Positions 21,252 to 32,843 of a stretch of 64,000 nt of DNA are shown here, in pieces. Below the pieces are notes generated by a model. The model was given only the letters and a program-made list of their open reading frames with translations, did no database searches and had not been told where the DNA came from. Numbering within the stretch: position 1 is the first letter of the stretch; every line of letters starts with the position of its first letter. Source of the DNA: Linanthus parryae. Lineage: Eukaryota > Streptophyta > Magnoliopsida > Ericales > Polemoniaceae. The translations under genes were made by a program, and so were the position numbers. The DNA is taken from positions 47,425,863-47,489,862 of the forward strand of contig JALGPY010000010.1 in NCBI GenBank assembly GCA_023055425.1, read 5' to 3'.

Positions 21252-21590
21252 TGTCTCTGTTGTGTGACTGTTGATCCCTGAATCTTGATGCCTTAATCTG
21301 TTTGATTAAACCGTGATACATGCTCTAATATTTGAATATGTCAATATTTTTGTGTGATTCATGTATTATTTGTCTCTGTTGTGTGAATGATGATCCCTTA
21401 ATTTGCTCGATTAAACTGTGATGCTGATACATTCTCTAGTCTTTGAATATATCAATATTGTTGTGTGATTCATGTCTTTTCTATCTTTGTTGTGTGACTG
21501 ATGATCCCTTAATCTGTTTGATTAAACTGTGATACATTTTCTAATCTTTGAATATATCAATATTGTTGTGTGATCCATGTTTCATAATAT
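21252..21590. repeat. 110-119 bp minisatellite, three copies, unit 1
   Basis: Imperfect copies start at 21252, 21371 and 21482. Each contains ctttgttgtgtga-type text, gatccctta, gattaaactgtgat and caatattgttgtgtgat. It lies just after the acidic ORF relic. The same array is in unit 2. Confidence 0.85.
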
Positions 21591-22414
21591 GTGTTGCATT
21601 GCAGTATGTGTGCATTGATCCCTGTTGTACCTAATCTGCATTATACAAGTAGCACATGTTCTTAATTGCATTACAAGTTGCACATGTTCTTCATTGCAGT
21701 ACACTCTAGCTACCAAAAGATGCTACACCTGAGTCACATTAGTCTGGCTATCAAAATATGTATGCCACATGCTGGTATAGTTAACAAAATGTACATTACA
21801 CTTCTCATGTGTGAGACTAAATAGCATATCCCAATGTACAATACACTTCTCATGTGTGAGACTAAAAAGCCACATGCTTGTATATAAAATCAGACGACTC
21901 CTAAGTTTGGGAAGTCCTTATAAGTCCGCCACACTTTTTTGAGAAGCATCTAATCCATCTTAGAGTTAGAACACTATGGAAGTTTAATTTTGGTTTCATT
22001 AGTGTAGTAACTTTTTTTTAATGAAATAAACTTTTATTTAGAAACAAAATGATACTCCTATCATTAATAAATGTGTCATATTTTTCTAATCATGAAAGAG
22101 GATTTTCAAGTTCTTTCATTTTCTTAATTATTTTAATAAAAAATATTTATAATTTTCATAATACCGCATTATATCAATACATTGGGGATTAAACAATCCA
22201 GACAGTTCTCCTTCACAATGTCGATATGCAGTAAATTCATTTCTCAATGGTCAATAATTGAAATTTAATCTTTACAAGATAAAATTATTTTTTAATATAA
22301 ATTTATTTACATGCATACACAAAATAATGAAATGAAAAAATTGTGTTTGAGCACCTTAATATACGGTAGTTACAAATGAAACCCTCAGTTTGTATTGTAA
22401 TTACAAACGGATCT
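21591..22414. other. AT-rich gene-free interval before relic A LTR
   Basis: No gene is seen. Short direct repeats occur (cttctcatgtgtgagacta twice near 21800-21870; gcacatgttctt twice near 21653-21690). Unit 2 carries its Helitron inside the matching stretch. Confidence 0.5.
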
Positions 22415-22926
22415 TGTTGGAAACAACTATTTCAACATGCTATTTTAGACTCTTATAGGCTATAGCAACATCCCTCAATGTGTCTCATTAGCTCTGCATG
22501 TGCATAAATATCTTGAATCTTGAGTCTATCTAATTAGGATATATGACACCTTCCAATTTGATAACATCCTGGTTAAGGTCCTAAAGTATTGTTGGCGTCA
22601 AGTTCAACGTGCTATTTCAATCTCATATAGGGGTTAAGACCTAGTTTGATAATATCCTGGGTTTAATTCAAAACTTCCCTAAAGTACTATGAGACATTAT
22701 AATCCGTGTTAAAGTATTATTCTAAGACCTATCTTACTTAAGTCCTCATCTTATTGTTATGCTATAAGCACATAATCCAACGGTTCATAACGAGACCATT
22801 TGTGTGTATATGTGTGTGTGTGTGAGAGAGAGAAAAAGATAATGGTTCGGGTTTCTGCCACATATGTATCTCTTCTTCTTGTGTGATATCTTCCATTTAG
22901 GGTTCCTGCAAATCATTCTTCGTTCA
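22415..22926 (+). repeat. 5' LTR of Copia relic A, copy 2
   Basis: Begins TGTTGGAAACAAC and ends CATTCTTCGTTCA, that is TG...CA, about 512 bp, directly followed by the primer site tggtatcagagcct (22927-22940), complementary to initiator tRNA-Met. The matching LTR in the next repeat is 53530-54054. No 3' LTR is seen because relic A is truncated. Confidence 0.75.
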
Positions 22927-24925
22927 TGGTATCAGAGCCTCCATGTTAGCCGCAATGGCCCCCACCTATCCTCATCTTGTTTATCTCATTTCTAATATCA
23001 ATTTACTTTTTTTTACAAACTTGATTGCTCGATGATTATATTAACGGTTCAACACCTTGTCCTCTGGCATCCTCTCTGATGCCACCGACGTTCCAATGGC
23101 GGATGTAAATCCAGCATTTCAGGTCTGGCCGGCTCAAGATCAGGCTATTGTGACCATGGTTAATGCTACCATGTCGCCTCAAGCTCTTACCCATGTGATT
23201 GTTTATACCACGCCTGGTTCTATCACGGTAAATCTCAAAAGCAGGTATGCCTCCTTTACCAGATCTAATATCGTGAATTTCAAATATGAGTACAAACCCT
23301 TTGAAATAAATCAGATTCCGTCGATGTATACATGAAATTAAAACCTGAAATCCATTCGTGATAAGATATCTTTTTGCTGTGGCACATATAGATGATTAAG
23401 ATATGCTACTTTTTGCTCTAATTGGTCTTAGAGTCGAGTTTAATGCTTCCTCATCCTTACACACATGTTGTGAGTCTATTTTCTTAGAAGGTCGGCATGT
23501 TTCACGTTGTGTTGAACAATAAGTGATTGAATCTCTTAGTGCTCCAATGTAATGTTTCTTCTGTTTCTTCCTTCGCCATTATTTTTGGGTGAAATACAAA
23601 CTATGTCTCTTTGGTTCTGGTCGAGGTCGTTTTAAACCCAGATTTTGTCATGTTAAAACCCTAATGGTCGGTGTAACTCCACATCTGGTAAATTTGATGA
23701 TTCTGCTGGATGTAATTGTTGTTCTCAATTTGTTTGTGGCTATAACAATGGTCATTCTCAAAACACTAATAGGGCTAAGGGTTCTAGCGGAGGTTCATTG
23801 GGTTAGATAGAAATGGTTCTAATTCTAATGTAATTACCTGTCAAATTTGTGGTAAATATATCATTCTGCCTAGAATTGCTAGGACTATACTTACCAATAC
23901 ATACAACCTCCAGACCTCAATCTGATTATTGGTTCACTGATTCTGGTTCTTTAAACCATAATGAATTTAACAATTGATGATACTTACTCGAGGTCTGATC
24001 AAGTTCCTTTGGAAAATGGAGATACTTTTCCTGATACAGGTATTCTCTCAACCCCTACTTGTTATTTTCTTTCAGATACTCTACACGTTCCAAATATTTC
24101 AACAAATGCTTTATTTGTGCATAAATTGTTTAAACAATATGACTGTTTCTTTGTGTTTGACGTTGATCACTCTTCTATTTAGGATAATCAATTAATTCAT
24201 CTATCAAGGCATGAGTGATAATGGGTTATACCGCAACGATCTCTTTTAATCCCAAAACTTTTCTAGGTAGATAAATAAGTTGCCCCTTATAGAATGCTAG
24301 ATTGGATCACCCCACTAATAAATTATCTAAAGATTTGTATAAATCTTGCCTTATGCAATCAATTGTCTCTAGTACAGGTAAATGTTTGTCAATTTTGTCT
24401 TGTAGGAGATATATCTAGATTACTTTATCATTATGTACCCACTCCATTAGACTATTATTATGATCTTTGCCCTGCATCCATAAAATCTTGTCACAGTTTT
24501 GAATTTTATTTTTTCTTTGTTCTTGACTTTTGTAGGTATACTTAAATATTTTCATTTCATAATAAATCTGAAGTTTTTTTTAAATGTATTTTCAAAGTTG
24601 AAACTGCAAATAAAGACTTTACTTGGAAAAACAATTAAGATTCTTAAGAAAGAGGGTGTCAGTGAATATGTTTCCTTTTTATTTTAACAAATTTTAGACA
24701 CTCGTGGTTTATATACACACCAAAAACTTTGTCCTCACAAATCACAATAAAATGGAATCACTGAAAGGAAACATAGATTCTTAGTGGAAACTGCTATTAC
24801 ATTAATGCAACAAGTGTTTTTACCAAAATTTTTTTGACTTCATCTCTTTGAAGCAGCTGCGTACATGGTAAATATAATATCTAGCAAGAATACACATAAG
24901 AAGTCTCCCAATTGAATGCCTGTTA
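22415..24925 (+). mobile_element. Copia relic A, copy 2 (LTR, gag, protease, integrase)
   Basis: This copy spans the unit 1/unit 2 boundary. In order: LTR; primer site; gag remnant (23057-23335; AFQVWPAQDQAIVTMVNA, SRYASFTRSNIVNFK); remains of the zinc-knuckle region (cagatttgtggt near 23842); protease-region text (about 23900-24182); and integrase text (about 24400-24920). Frames are broken throughout. The reverse transcriptase, RNase H and 3' LTR are absent. It exists in all units, so it predates the duplication. Confidence 0.82.
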
Positions 24926-25396
24926 TTTTATTTTATTTTTGATAAAAAACATCTGCAATCTTAGATGTAACTCAAGTAGATGTATATAGAATGAATGTTA
25001 TTATTGAAGATGTAGCCAAATGAGTATTGAGGGAACAACTCTTGTTTAGCCTTTCATGAAACGACCAACTTCTTATGATTCGGTTCATATGTTTTTTGAA
25101 TCAAACATAATAAAACATCTAATTAACCGAAATAAATCATTAGATAATGACATGATTTATTTGCTCCCACCAAATAGATTAGAGGGACCATTTAAGTCAT
25201 TGGTTAAAATTAGTGCATAGTAAGAAACACAAAAAGTAAATCTTTGGTGAAATTGTAACTTAAATATTTTATAGATGAGTCTGATGCGGGAATAAAATTG
25301 TATAAGAATACGGCTCCAAGATACAAGTATCAACTGGAGTATAAAGTCGTCTTTTGTGAAAAATGAATGTACTTAATAAACACAAGTCGTCATATT

Positions 25397-25397
<1 letters not shown>

Positions 25398-25448
<51 letters not shown>

Positions 25449-25455
25449 TTTTATT
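25398..25455. repeat. (TTTA)n microsatellite, unit 2
   Basis: About 58 bp, the shortest of the three copies. Confidence 0.93.
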
Positions 25456-25700
25456 AGTTGAGGATTTCCTTGTCGTTTATTTTCCGGACCCTTTAAGTCG
25501 AACCATCTAAGTCAAGATTATTTTTTTTTTATTTAAACAATTGTAGTTAAACTTTTTTTAATCATCAATAAAGAAATTAAGTTATGTCGTTTTAATTTTT
25601 CGTGTATCCGTGTCGTGTGGAGACCGAAGAATCTGAAATCCCTCAAACAAGATAGCTTGTCGCTATTAAATTTTCGTTGAACACAGTATAGAGAAAAGCA

Positions 25701-25708
25701 TGACGTCA
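25701..25708. promoter_or_regulatory. TGACGTCA palindrome upstream of MADS copy 2
   Basis: The same bZIP-type palindrome as in units 1 and 3, about 590 bp before the ATG. Confidence 0.35.
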
Positions 25709-26191
25709 GTTTACTTAATTGATAAAAGGAAGAGAATACGTGTGGATGGTAAATTAAAATTTAAAAAAATATAGTTGAAAAATCAAATTAAAGAGTGTGA
25801 GGGGCCACAGGTGTATTCTTAATTTATTTTTACTTTTGAAAAAGCATAATTTTTTAATCATACAATTAAGGTAATTATCGCAAATTTAATATATATATAT
25901 ATATATATATTCTAAAAAAAATAATAATAACGCTAGATAATAATATACTGTAGAATAGAAATGATTAAAATAGGCCGATAAGGAACATTGAACACTTGTA
26001 TTCTATTTTTCTATCGTTCATGCTATGTGGCAATATATATATGTCGATGATTCATCCATGACCAATTTTTAGTTGTTTGGAAGAAAAGTTTCTAAATTGG
26101 CCCTATTGCAAAGTAGGTAAACATTAACATGCAAAACAGTATAATAAAACCTAATACGGAAGTAAATTTACACACAAAGTAAAATTCTGCA

Positions 26192-26199
26192 TATAAATA
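26192..26199 (+). promoter_or_regulatory. TATA box of MADS copy 2
   Basis: TATAAATA 100 bp before the ATG. A 5-bp deletion between this box and the ATG explains the shorter spacing compared with copy 1. Confidence 0.65.
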
Positions 26200-26291
26200 G
26201 ACATCCTGTTTTTTTCATTGTATGATCACCAGTCTCTCTCCTTCCTCTACGTGTCCCTTTCTCTAAACAAGAAACCTTTCTCCCTTTAGCT

Positions 26292-27038
26292 ATGCCAAGG
26301 TTGCCAAGGTCAAGCCGTGGGCGTCAACGGGTAGAAATGAGAAAGATGACGAACGAGAAAAATCTCCTCGTCACTTTCTCAAAGAGACGCTCCGGCCTTT
26401 TTAAGAAGGCCAGTGAGCTCTGCACCCTTTGTGGTGCAGAGGCCTTAATCCTTGTCTTCTCTCCGGGGAACAAGCCGTTCTCTTTCGGCCATCCTTCGGT
26501 GGAGGCACTAATAGACTGCTTCGACTCAAGGAACAACCCCAACCCCAACCCCAACCCCAACCCCAACCCCGGTTTGGCTGAGCTCTTTGAAGTTCAGCGT
26601 AACCGTAATGTTGGCAGACTTAACATAGAACTGACTAACTGTGAGGGCCAACTGGCATTGGAGAAGAAAAAAGGGGATGAGCTGACCAGGACGATGAACG
26701 AGAGAGCGGGGAGATGTTGGTGGGAAAGGCCGACAGAAACTTTTAACATACACGAACTCGAGCAGGTTAAGATGGCCTTGGAAAAGGTTAATGAGAACGT
26801 GGCGAGGCAAAAGGAAAAGATGTGGCTGGAGGGGCAGGGGCCGAGTGGAGGCCCATATTTCATGGGAGCTGGCCCCAGTGGAGGAGGACAGGCAATAGTT
26901 GTCTATCACCCTCAGTTTCCTCAATTGGGCCATGCAGGAGTTGCATTTCCTCCATATGCTCCCCACAGGACCCGAATGCAGGCCCGTCTCAACCTTTTTA
27001 GGGGCCTCAAGCGTGTATCGAATTGGAGGTCATCTTAA
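26292..27038 (+). CDS. Type I (M-alpha) MADS-box transcription factor, copy 2, altered C-terminus
   Basis: The 248-residue product has an intact MADS domain (residues about 9-68, TFSKRRSGLFKKASEL kept) and the same coiled-coil-like middle as copy 1. Three changes matter. The CCCAAC repeat has two extra units, giving four more Asn-Pro residues after residue 82. Loss of one C in the run at 26961-26964 replaces the usual last 12 residues with 24 unrelated, basic ones (HRTRMQARLNLFRG...). The new stop, TAA at 27036-27038, overlaps the AATAAA hexamer. Substitutions in the I-region include SPG for SPR and DCF for DRF. DNA binding may be retained, while any C-terminal activity and the transcript's 3' end are in doubt. 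Not clearly a pseudogene. Confidence 0.85.
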   Translation: MPRLPRSSRGRQRVEMRKMTNEKNLLVTFSKRRSGLFKKASELCTLCGAEALILVFSPGNKPFSFGHPSVEALIDCFDSRNNPNPNPNPNPNPGLAELFEVQRNRNVGRLNIELTNCEGQLALEKKKGDELTRTMNERAGRCWWERPTETFNIHELEQVKMALEKVNENVARQKEKMWLEGQGPSGGPYFMGAGPSGGGQAIVVYHPQFPQLGHAGVAFPPYAPHRTRMQARLNLFRGLKRVSNWRSS

Positions 27039-27042
27039 TAAA
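27037..27042 (+). terminator. Poly(A) signal of MADS copy 2, overlapping its stop codon
   Basis: AATAAA shares its first two bases with the TAA stop of the frameshifted reading frame, so the 3' UTR would be only a few tens of bases. Confidence 0.55.
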
Positions 27043-27716
27043 GCTTTAATATAGTTTATTATGATCGTGTAATGTTAATAAAAATTGAGATATTGAATTC
27101 TCTCTCAATATTTATATATTGTGGTCGTGATGGAATACATAGCATATCTCCTACATTTTTTTCTTGGTTTTACTCTATTTCTTTCCTTAAGAAAGTTTTT
27201 TCGTGAATATTCACAGTATTAACATCATCTTTTAGGAGGAACAATGTTCGCTTTGATTTAGCATATGAATGAAGTTCTGAAATAACAAACCAGTGGATGA
27301 TTTTTTTGTTAGATATAACATAGGAAGCAGCCTGTCTTCCATTCATTTTATCAACTATCAATATAGTTTAACCTTAAAAACACATGAAAAATTAGTGATT
27401 TATAAATTAAAAATAAAATTACGAAGTTGACGCAGTTGTGACTACATGTGTAACTTTTAAAATATCGGGGTCTTGGTTTTCCTCACCTTTATGCTTTTAG
27501 TCTTGCACTTTTAGGTTTGCATATTTTATTTAATTCTGATTCTTTATTAGCTAATGTTTTAAATGGTAAGTATTTTAGAAACTACAATGCCCTTGCTTTT
27601 TTTTTTAGAGAATACTACTAATACAACAAATACTGTAATTGTAGGGTTACAATTCAATTTTACTGCAAATTCAGAATACTATTCTAAAGATACAATTCAA
27701 AGTAACCAATGTTTTC

Positions 27717-27990
27717 ATGCAACAACACCCTTGGTGGGTGTACAATGCCCTTGCTGTTGATGGTTCTTCTAATGCTTCTTATTGGAAATGCCTTATTACA
27801 ACAAGAGAATTTATTTTTCAAGAATCTAAACAAGGCACTGGTAATGGTCTAAATAACATTTTATTTTTTTAATAGGTGGATTCCTATTGTAAATGGTAAA
27901 AGATCTTTTGGCTATCCTATTTTTCCAATTAATTCTAAGGTGACATATTTTACTTTGCCAAATTTATTTGGAATACAACTCTTTTGTTAG
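27717..27990 (+). pseudogene. Unidentified two-block ORF relic, unit 2
   Basis: The same two open blocks as in unit 1 (27717-27872 and the following 37-codon block). Here the first reads YWKCLITTREFIFQESK. No indels relative to units 1 and 3. The family is unknown. Confidence 0.35.
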
Positions 27991-28093
27991 TATTCCGCTA
28001 TGTTGTTTACAAAATATTTTCAAAATGAGAAACGACATGTAACACAATTTGAACATTCGATGCTTTATTTTAAAATATTTTGCAAACTACGTA

Positions 28094-28489
28094 CACTACC
28101 AGAAAAACGAGCTTTAGCCACGGGTATCTAATGTGGCAAAACCTTCAATTCCCGTGGCAAAAATGTTTAGCCATGGGACGTGCCACGTTAGACGACCGTG
28201 GCCAAAAAGTGCGTGGCTTTTGTGTTTAGCCACGGTTAACAGTCGTGGCAGAGTGTTTGCCACGGTAAAACGCGTGGCTATTCGATCGTGTCATTTCTTC
28301 CCCATCTTCACCACGGGTGTATGGAAAGTCGTGGCTAAAAATATCATTTGCCACGGCTTTTCAATGTGGCTAATACTGTCATTGGCCAGGGTATGTTACC
28401 GTGGCTATGTTGTTTTTGGCCACGGTAGTTGAATGTGGCGATAGAGTTTATGGCCACAGTATTTAAATGTGGTAACCAAGCGCTTTACC
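28094..28489. mobile_element. CACTA-type transposon end with subterminal repeats, unit 2
   Basis: This is the best-preserved copy. CACTACCAGAAAAAC opens the block at 28094, followed by about seventeen gccac/gtggc-centred motifs in alternating orientation over some 390 bp. No transposase or opposite terminus was found. A later Copia element inserted 36 bp to its right. Confidence 0.78.
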
Positions 28490-28525
28490 GCCAAATTGAA
28501 TTAATTCTGCCAGATTAGTTCACGT

Positions 28526-28649
28526 TGAAAGTTGGAGAAATCTTCCGTCCTTTTTCATTGATTATTTACACCCTTAAATAGGTAAACTACAATCGCTAAA
28601 TTATACAACTAGTCCTCTAATTATTTACATAAGAGTCCTATAACTATTA
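28526..28649 (-). repeat. 3' LTR of the 4.4-kb Copia element
   Basis: 124 bp, adjacent to the purine tract; 3 mismatches to the other LTR. The pol frame takes its stop codon (TAA) from the first three bases of this LTR in element orientation. Confidence 0.92.
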
Positions 28650-31600
28650 CTCCCCCGCAGTCGAAACTGTGGGCGTGCCAACACTGAGACTGGAACGGAA
28701 GCGCTGGAACAAGGGCCGAGGAAGACCCTTGGTGAAAATGTCGGCGTACTGATAATCGACTGGAATGTGTAACACGCGAAGCTAACCCAAACGAACCTTC
28801 TCACGAACGAAGTGGAGATCAATCTCAACATGCTTAGTGCGCTGATGCTGAACAGGATTACCAGAGAGATAGACAACACTCACATTGTCGCAATACACGA
28901 CAGTGGCTCGAGGCGGTGTGACACGAAGCTGAATAAGCAAATTCCGGACCCAGCAAAGTTCAGAGACGGCGTTAGCAACACCGCGATACTCAGCCTCAGC
29001 ACTAGAACGAGATACCGTGGCCTGTCGCTTGGACGACCAACTCAGAAGATTGTACCCATAGAAGACACAGTAACCAGAAGTGGAGCGGCGCGTGTCCGGA
29101 CAACCAGCCCAATCTGCGTCAGTGTAGGCGGTGAGGGAATCAGCGGCGGAGGCAGAGAGCCGGAGACCATACTGAAGTGTCCCACTGATGTAGCGCAAGA
29201 TACGCTTCAGGGCATGAAAGTGCGGATCACGGGGGTCATGCATGAAGAGACAAACCTGCTGAACTGCATACTGGATGTCTGGTCGAGTGAACGTGAGATA
29301 CTGCAAGGCCCCAGCAAGGCTCCGGTATAATGTAGGATCAGCAACCGGTGGGCCAGATGTAGCTGTGAGTTTACTTCCTACCTCAACAGGTGTGGAAGTA
29401 GACTTACAGGTCGACATAGAGGCACGGCGAAGAATGTCGGTCGCGTACTGATGCTGAGACAGGAACAGGCCGGACGAATCACGGGTGACAGCAATGCCCA
29501 GAAAGTGATGCAGATGGCCCAGGTCAGTCATAGCAAACTCTCCAGAGAGCTGGGAGACAATCTGATCTAAGACAACCGGAGACGACCCAGTGATGACGAT
29601 ATCATCCACATAGAGAAGGAGGTAGACGATGTCCGAGCCACGACTGTAGACGAAGAGAGACTCATCACACGAGCAACCAGAGAAACCGATAGTCTGTGTG
29701 AGGAAGGTGGCAAATCGCTGAAACCAAGCACGGGGAGCCTACTTCAGACCATATAAGGATTTGCGTAACCGGCAAACAAAGTCAGGATGGCGTGTGTCGC
29801 GGTAGCCAGGGGGCTGATGCATGTATACCGTCTCAGAGAGATCACCATGAAGAAAAGCGTTCTTGACATCCAGCTGACGGATAGGCCAAGAGCGCGTGAC
29901 GGCAATGCTGAGAACTGTACGGATGGTGGTCGGTTTAACAACCGAGCTGAAATTCTCCTCACAATCAATCCCAACCATCTGGGACTTCCCATTAGCTACC
30001 AATCGCGCCTTATAGCGCTGCAGACTACCATCAGCGCGAAACTGGTGGCGAAAGAGCCACATAGATCGCAGAACATTAGCCCCTGCTGGGCGAGGAACCA
30101 GATCCCAAGTGTGGTTCGTAACCATAGCTCCAAACTCATCATCCATGGCCGCTTTCCAGTGAGGATCCGACAAGGCTAGGATGGGGGATTTGGGAAGGGG
30201 CGAGATGGGGTCTGGTGGCTGGGCCGCTAAAGTGAGACGGGTGACTGGTTTGACTATGCCATGCATGGATCGGGTAGTCATCTGAGGAGAGAGATGGGGA
30301 GGAGAAGTGGCCACTGGGCTCGGTGTGGGTGACTCAGGGGGTCAGGTAACACAGGCACAGAGGGTACAGGAGGAGGGCGAGTGGACACAGATCGACGGAC
30401 ATAGTGCTGAGGAAAAGGTTCCACAAGGGTCCTGGACGGGGAAAGCTGTGTGGGTGCCCTAGTAGGTGCGGGTGGTGATGTGGATGCCCTAGGAGGGGTG
30501 GGTGAGGGTGTGTGTGCCACAGGGTTATGAGCACGATGAGTGAAAAGGGGAGACGGAAGACTGTCATCGGGATCAGACGTCCTGTGAACAGAGGGAGAAA
30601 CAGACCCAAGAGTGGAGAAAGGAAACACTGTCTCATCAAAGGTGACATGACGGGAAGTGTGAACCCGACCAGTACTCAAGTCTAGACACCTGTACCCACG
30701 ATGATTAAGAGGGTACCCCAGAAAGACACATCGAACAGAGCGTGGTGCAAGCTTGTGAGGTGAGGTGGCAGAGAGGTTCGGGTAACACAAGCATCCGAAC
30801 GTGCGGAGATGCTCATAGGATGGGGAGCGATGGTAGAGGGCAACAGTAGGAATATGGTTGCCAAGGACTTTGGTGGGAAGAATGTTATGAAGGTAGACAG
30901 CAGTCAGAAGAGACTCGACCCAGAAAGAGGCTGGAAGGGAGGCCTGAGCTAGGAGGGCACGACTGATGTCATTGATTCGACGAATCATGCGCTCAACTTT
31001 GCCATTTTGAGATGACGTCTGAGGACACGCAAACCGGAAGACAAGTCCATGATTAATGGCGTGAGAGTGAAAAGAGCCATTATCGAATTCTCCACCAGGG
31101 TCACATTGAAATGTTTTGATGGGTCGCTCAAATTGAGTTTGTACGAAAGTAGTGAATTGTTTAAATTTTGATATCGCTTCGCTTTTCTGTTTAAGTGGAG
31201 AAACCCAGAGAAAATGGGTATAGTCATCTAATAGTAGTAGGTAGTATTTGTAGTGTGATTTGCTTAAGACCGGAGATGTCCATAGATCACTGTGAACAAT
31301 GTCAAATGGACTAGAAGTAGAAGAAGTAGATGGTGAAAAAGGAAAACGCACGTGTTTACTAATTTGACAAGCATGACAAAGAGTTTCTGAATTATGCCTA
31401 CTACAAGAAATGGAATGACTATTACGAAGCGAATCTAAAACTAGACGCCCGGGATGACCAAGGCGGTTGTGCCAAACGGAAGCAGGAAAGGCAGCAAAAG
31501 AGACAGCAGACGACGGTGGTGGGACAGACTGGAATGGATAGAGATCACCCGAACTGTTGCTCCTCTGTAAAAGAGCTTCCGATTGTAGGTCCTTTACAGA

Positions 31601-32245
31601 AAAACCAAAAGGGTCAAACTCAACGGAAACATTGTTGTCAGTAGTGAATTGACGAACAGAAACTAGGTTTTTGATAACGTTTGGGGTGAGTAAGACATTT
31701 CTAAGGTGGAGGGAACGGGATTTGGTGGTAAGGGTGTGATTGCCAGATCCTTTCACTGGAATGCTAGAGCCGTTTCCCACAAGTATGTTAGGAAAAGGAC
31801 AAGATGACGAGAGAGAGGAGAGAATACCTGACTGCGGAGTGAGATGAGCAGATGCGCCGGAATCAAGATACCAAGTCTGATCCGGAACGTTGAGTGTCAT
31901 GCCAGAGAACTGAGATCTCAAATCAGTAGCAGGCGGGTATGCAGAAGCGACTGTGAGGCCATGCTGAGAAGGTCCTGGACCAAGAATACCTGACGTAACT
32001 GTAGGCTGAGAGGGTCCTGACTGTGTCCAACCCGGTGTCAGGGGATATGGGTCCGACTGAACAGTCGGGGACGATGGGGCAGGACACCACACCCAGTTTC
32101 CGTAAGAAGAGGCAGGCGGTGCAAGGTACTGTTGGGAGTATTGCTGAGTCTGATTGTATCCTTTGCAGCTAGACTGACGACGATGCCAACCATATCCCTG
32201 ACCACCCTTTGATTGCTTGGTTGGTGGTAATGTTGAAGGAGCCAT
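28647..32245 (-). pseudogene. Copia pol polyprotein (protease-integrase-RT-RNase H), broken
   Basis: The first frame (32245-30278) carries protease (WYLDSGASAHLT), the pre-integrase block (WHNRLGHPG...CHACQISK) and integrase (HSDLW, QCDPGGEF, NGKVERMIRR, then the FGCLCYPNL region). A 1-base shift near 30335-30345 separates it from the RT frame ([10 protein letters not shown]...DVKNAFLHG...KSLYGLK). That frame has an in-frame TAG at 29739-29741 where Gln is expected, then continues through YVDDIVITG and RNase H (YTDADWAGC, SSAEAEYRG). A second TAG at 28782-28784 again stands where Gln is usual, before the last segment (LHIPVDYQYADIF). Two nonsense changes and one shift make it inactive. Confidence 0.93.
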
Positions 32246-32843
32246 TACACAGTGTACAAGTGACTAAGGGAGAAATAATTCAATATTCAACTAAATTGCG
32301 GCAATATGCAATTTCACAAACAAACTGAAAATGGTACCCCAAAAGTTGAATAATGTGGCACAAGTTGAATAGAGTGGCTGACCAAGTAATTATTGAACCC
32401 ACCAAGTAAATAAATGTGAAACCACCAATCAGTAGGTTCACTACCACTATGCAGAGAGATGAGGCAACAGCGAGAGAACCACAGAGAGAAGAGATGAGGC
32501 GGCAGCGAGAAACCACCAATCAGTCGGAGGCAGCACCGTTTAAAGAGGGCGGCGACGGGAAGGAGAGACAGCCGATCGGACCAGATAGAGTCAACAATCG
32601 GACTGGTGGAGCACCGTCGCAGTAGGTGACGGAGGGCGACACCGGCGGCGTTGGTTCTGTGCAGTCGGAGTTAGGGTTGCGACGAACCAAGCAGAGGACG
32701 AACCAAACAGCGAGCAGAGGGCACTGTTTGTGAGTGCGACAGGTGCAGCGGTAGAGAGAGATCTGAGCCCTAGGCAGCGGCGGCGACGGTGCAGAGGAAG
32801 AGGCAGCGCGGCGGCAACGATGGCTAGGTGAGCTTTGATACCA

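Larger units (their letters stand above)
1..23809. repeat. Tandem segmental repeat, unit 1
   Basis: The sequence at position 1 recurs at 23810 and 54937, and collinearity runs through the whole interval. Removing the 983-bp hAT-type insertion and its 8-bp duplication leaves about 22.8 kb, which matches unit 2 after its own insertions are removed. The start is arbitrary because the window opens inside a unit. By my reading, two aligned relics show 4 differences in 290 bp and 13 in 338 bp between units 1 and 2, so the duplication is recent but not brand new. Confidence 0.95.

Noticed and set aside
28812..30179. Plus-strand frames of 130-172 codons over the Copia pol
   Set aside because: Antisense shadows of RT/RNase H, which is recognisable on the reverse strand.
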